Source: Kocuria rosea subsp. polaris
GTDB taxonomy: Bacteria; Actinomycetota; Actinomycetes; Actinomycetales; Micrococcaceae
Assembly: GCF_001483755.1 (NCBI RefSeq)
Contig: NZ_LQBK01000004.1
Coordinates: 145,303 to 209,302, forward strand
DNA: 64,000 bases
Direction of reading: 5' to 3'
This document shows positions 62,289-64,000 of the stretch, piece after piece. Every line of letters starts with the position of its first letter. Position 1 is the first letter of the stretch. Made by a program: the position numbers and the translations under genes. The notes beneath the pieces were generated by a model that was not told where the DNA came from, did not search any database, and saw only the letters and a list, made by a program, of their open reading frames with translations.

Positions 62289-63086
62289 ATGACCACGGAG
62301 CCCCGGGCGCTCGACACGAGACCTGCGCCCTCGGCGGGCGCGAGCGAGAAGACGCTGCGGGTGCTCGAGGCCGCGATCCTCTACGACCGCTTCACCGACA
62401 TCGTGGAGGAGACCGGACTGGCCAAGGCCACCGTGCACCGGATCCTCGCGACGCTCGTCGAGCAGAAGTTCATCACCGGTGACAGCGATCGCGGCTATCA
62501 CCCGGGCTCCCGCTTCCTCGGCATCGCCGGGCGGGCCATCTCGCGGCTCGACATCTCCTTCCTCGCCGAGCCGATCGTCGAGGAGCTCGTGCGCGAGGTC
62601 GACTGCACCATCCACGTCGGCGTCGTCAACGGCTTCGAGATGGTCTATGTCATCCGCAAGGACTCGTCGAAGCCCTACCGGATGGCGTCCCGCGTGGGCC
62701 TGTCCATGCCGATGCACTGCTCGGGCATGGGCAAGGCCGTGCTCGCGTACTGGCCTCCCGAGCAGGTGGACCGGCTCATTGCCGAGGTCGGCCTGCCGCC
62801 GCGCACCGACCGGACCATCACGGACGCCGGCCGGCTGCACGCCGAGCTCGCCGAGGTGCGGCAGCGCGGCTACGCGCTCGACCTCGGCGAGAACGAGGTC
62901 GGCACTGTGTGCGTCTCCGCGCCGATCCGCGACCACCTCGGCCACGTGACGTACGGCCTGTCGATCTCGTCGATCGCCCTCGAGCACCCCGGTTCGAGCA
63001 TCGAGCAGTTCGCGCCGCAGGCGATCGCCGCCGCCGACGCGATCTCCCGGGCGCTCGGCTCCTCGGTCGGCCGCGCCGGCGAGTAG
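62289..63086 (+). CDS. IclR-family transcriptional regulator (uronate operon)
   Basis: This is a 265-aa protein. The ATG at 62289 is preferred because GAGG lies 5 nt before it; a GTG two codons upstream is possible. The winged helix is KTLRVLEAAILYDRFTDIVE with ETGLAKATVHRILATLVEQK, then the IclR effector domain (VGVVNGFEMVYVIRKDSS, LSMPMHCSGMGKAVLAYWP, GENEVGTVCVSAPIRDHLGH). A KdgR-like role, with release from DNA by KDG or a related intermediate, fits the neighbours. The repeats at 58465-58509 are a candidate binding site. Confidence 0.85.
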   Translation: MTTEPRALDTRPAPSAGASEKTLRVLEAAILYDRFTDIVEETGLAKATVHRILATLVEQKFITGDSDRGYHPGSRFLGIAGRAISRLDISFLAEPIVEELVREVDCTIHVGVVNGFEMVYVIRKDSSKPYRMASRVGLSMPMHCSGMGKAVLAYWPPEQVDRLIAEVGLPPRTDRTITDAGRLHAELAEVRQRGYALDLGENEVGTVCVSAPIRDHLGHVTYGLSISSIALEHPGSSIEQFAPQAIAAADAISRALGSSVGRAGE

Positions 63087-63168
63087 CACGACGGCGCGCT
63101 CCGGGCCCAGCACTCCGAGCCCCGCGCTCCGGGCCCCGCGCTTCGGCGGCGTGTGCTTGAGTGGACGC

Positions 63169-63813
63169 ATGGAGCCGAGCAGCCGGAAGGACCTGTGGGC
63201 GGCCGTCCACGCCGAGCGCGCCCGCCTGGCCGAGGACCTGGCCGGCCTGGACGACATGCAGTGGGCGGAGCATTCCCTGTGCGGTCGGTGGACCGTGGAG
63301 GACGTCGTCGCCCACCTCACCGCGGCCGCGAGCACCGGCCGGCTCCGCTGGCTCCGGAGCGTGCTGGGGGCCCGCTTCGACTTCGACCTGCACAACCAGC
63401 GGCGGCTCGAGGAGCACCGGGGCGCCACCCCGGCCGAGACGCTCCGGCGCTTCCGGGCCGTGGTCGGGAGCACGAAGGCGCCCTCGGGGGACACCGCGGC
63501 CTGGCTGGGGGAGGTCGTGGTGCACAGCCAGGACGTCCGCCGCCCGCTCGGGCTGCCGCGCACGCCCCCGGTCGGGACCGTGACCGCGGTGGCACGGTTC
63601 TTCGCGGGCCGGGACTTCGCGGTGCCCAGCCGCAGCACCGCCCAGGGCCTGCACCTCGTGGCGACCGACGGCCCGTTCGAATCCGGAACCGGGCCCCTGG
63701 TCCGCGGGACCACGCTGGCGATCGTCATGGCGATGGCCGGCCGCGAGGCCTTCTGCGACGACCTCACGGGTGAGGGCGTGTCGATCCTGCGGTCCCGCTG
63801 CTCGCCCGCCTGA
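63169..63813 (+). CDS. Maleylpyruvate-isomerase-family mycothiol-dependent enzyme
   Basis: This is a 214-aa protein. ATG at 63169 (MEPSSRKDLWAAVHAERARL) is chosen; an upstream frame to 63151 is possible and no start has a strong ribosome site. The family has an N-terminal DinB-like four-helix bundle with the metal-binding WTVEDVVAHLTAAAS (catalytic His near residue 44) and GEVVVHSQDVRRPLG (second His near 124), and a C-terminal SCP2-like part. Such enzymes transfer or remove mycothiol; the substrate here is unknown. A short GC-rich run of near-repeats (CGCGCTCCGGGCCC) precedes it at 63096-63145. Confidence 0.75.
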   Translation: MEPSSRKDLWAAVHAERARLAEDLAGLDDMQWAEHSLCGRWTVEDVVAHLTAAASTGRLRWLRSVLGARFDFDLHNQRRLEEHRGATPAETLRRFRAVVGSTKAPSGDTAAWLGEVVVHSQDVRRPLGLPRTPPVGTVTAVARFFAGRDFAVPSRSTAQGLHLVATDGPFESGTGPLVRGTTLAIVMAMAGREAFCDDLTGEGVSILRSRCSPA

Positions 63814-63895
63814 GCGAGCAACCTGAGAGAGTGAGGAGAGGACCGGCCGCGCGCCGGTCCCGCACGACACCACACACCCGAGCAGAGGAGACACC

Positions 63896-64000
63896 TTGGC
63901 CGAGACCATCGCCGGCATCACCGTTCCGGACTCCGCCCTCGTCCGCGAGACCACCGAGCTGGTCCGCCGGGCCGCCGACGAGAGCCTGTTCAACCACTCC
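63896..64000 (+). CDS. HD-domain protein, N-terminal fragment at window end
   Basis: TTG at 63896 has AGAGGAG 6 nt upstream. The 35 visible residues (AETIAGITVPDSALVRETTE, ESLFNHS) match the start of the HD-domain family related to cyanamide hydratase, where LFNHS precedes the first metal-binding His-Asp region. The rest is outside the window, so metal ligands and substrate cannot be judged. Confidence 0.6.
   Translation, partial: MAETIAGITVPDSALVRETTELVRRAADESLFNHS

Overview
The window is a 64-kb piece of a high-GC, mycothiol-type actinobacterial chromosome. Mycothiol-family (TIGR03084 and maleylpyruvate-isomerase-like) genes lie at both ends, there is a SARP/AfsR-type regulator, the Shine-Dalgarno sites are strong, and GC is high at third codon positions. 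A Micrococcaceae-like organism (for example Kocuria or a relative) is my inference; no rRNA or tRNA is present to settle it.

Region 1 (about 1.6-29.9 kb) is a large nucleic-acid defence island. It is built around two giant DUF1998 helicases transcribed away from each other. The minus-strand arm is a two-gene unit: a 1026-aa protein followed 2 nt later by an 1800-aa DEAD/DEAH helicase-DUF1998 protein. This has the size and order of a type III Druantia pair (DruH-DruE). The plus-strand arm is a tightly coupled four-gene operon: a DrmD-type SNF2 helicase of DISARM, a 1561-aa N6-adenine DNA methyltransferase, a 2128-aa helicase-DUF1998 protein with a Vsr/DUF559-like nuclease segment at its C-terminus, and an SF1 (UvrD-like) helicase with an N-terminal RelE-like region. 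An unrecognised 150-aa protein and a convergent GmrSD-type (DUF262) type IV restriction protein close the island. An EcsC-TerB gene sits at the left edge. I see no integrase, tRNA or phage gene. The two arms share a 211-bp promoter region containing a repeated TAGGTTA motif. The arrangement suggests a DISARM-related composite in which one giant protein does the work of separate DrmA and DrmB proteins, next to a Druantia-like pair.

Region 2 (30-40 kb) is ordinary chromosome: a membrane protein, a variant pentein-fold (guanidino-modifying-like) protein, a flavin monooxygenase, a SAM methyltransferase divergent from a SARP-type ATPase regulator, a Tat-exported PhoX-like protein and an AlkD-like DNA repair protein.

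Region 3 (40-48.5 kb) is an amino-acid catabolic cluster. A GntR regulator, a DadA-like oxidase, an ornithine-cyclodeaminase-family protein and an alanine/sodium symporter form one operon, divergent from a glutamate dehydrogenase. An MFS exporter and a hypothetical gene follow.

Region 4 (48.5-55 kb) holds remnants: C-terminal pieces of a RibD/DHFR-family gene, of a GntR-FCD regulator and of the neighbouring Rad50-like ATPase. The last is a 137-bp near-identical copy. An SLH-RCC1 secreted protein lies between them and an intact YhaO/YhaN-like nuclease-ATPase pair.

Region 5 (55-63 kb) is a uronate/4-deoxy-ketouronate catabolic locus. An MDR dehydrogenase, KduD-like SDR, KDPG aldolase and KDG kinase are chained by ATGA overlaps, and they are divergent from a TRAP transporter, KduI and an IclR regulator. 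Together they carry an imported deoxy-ketouronate through KDG and KDPG to pyruvate and glyceraldehyde 3-phosphate. The window ends with a mycothiol-family enzyme and the start of an HD-domain protein.
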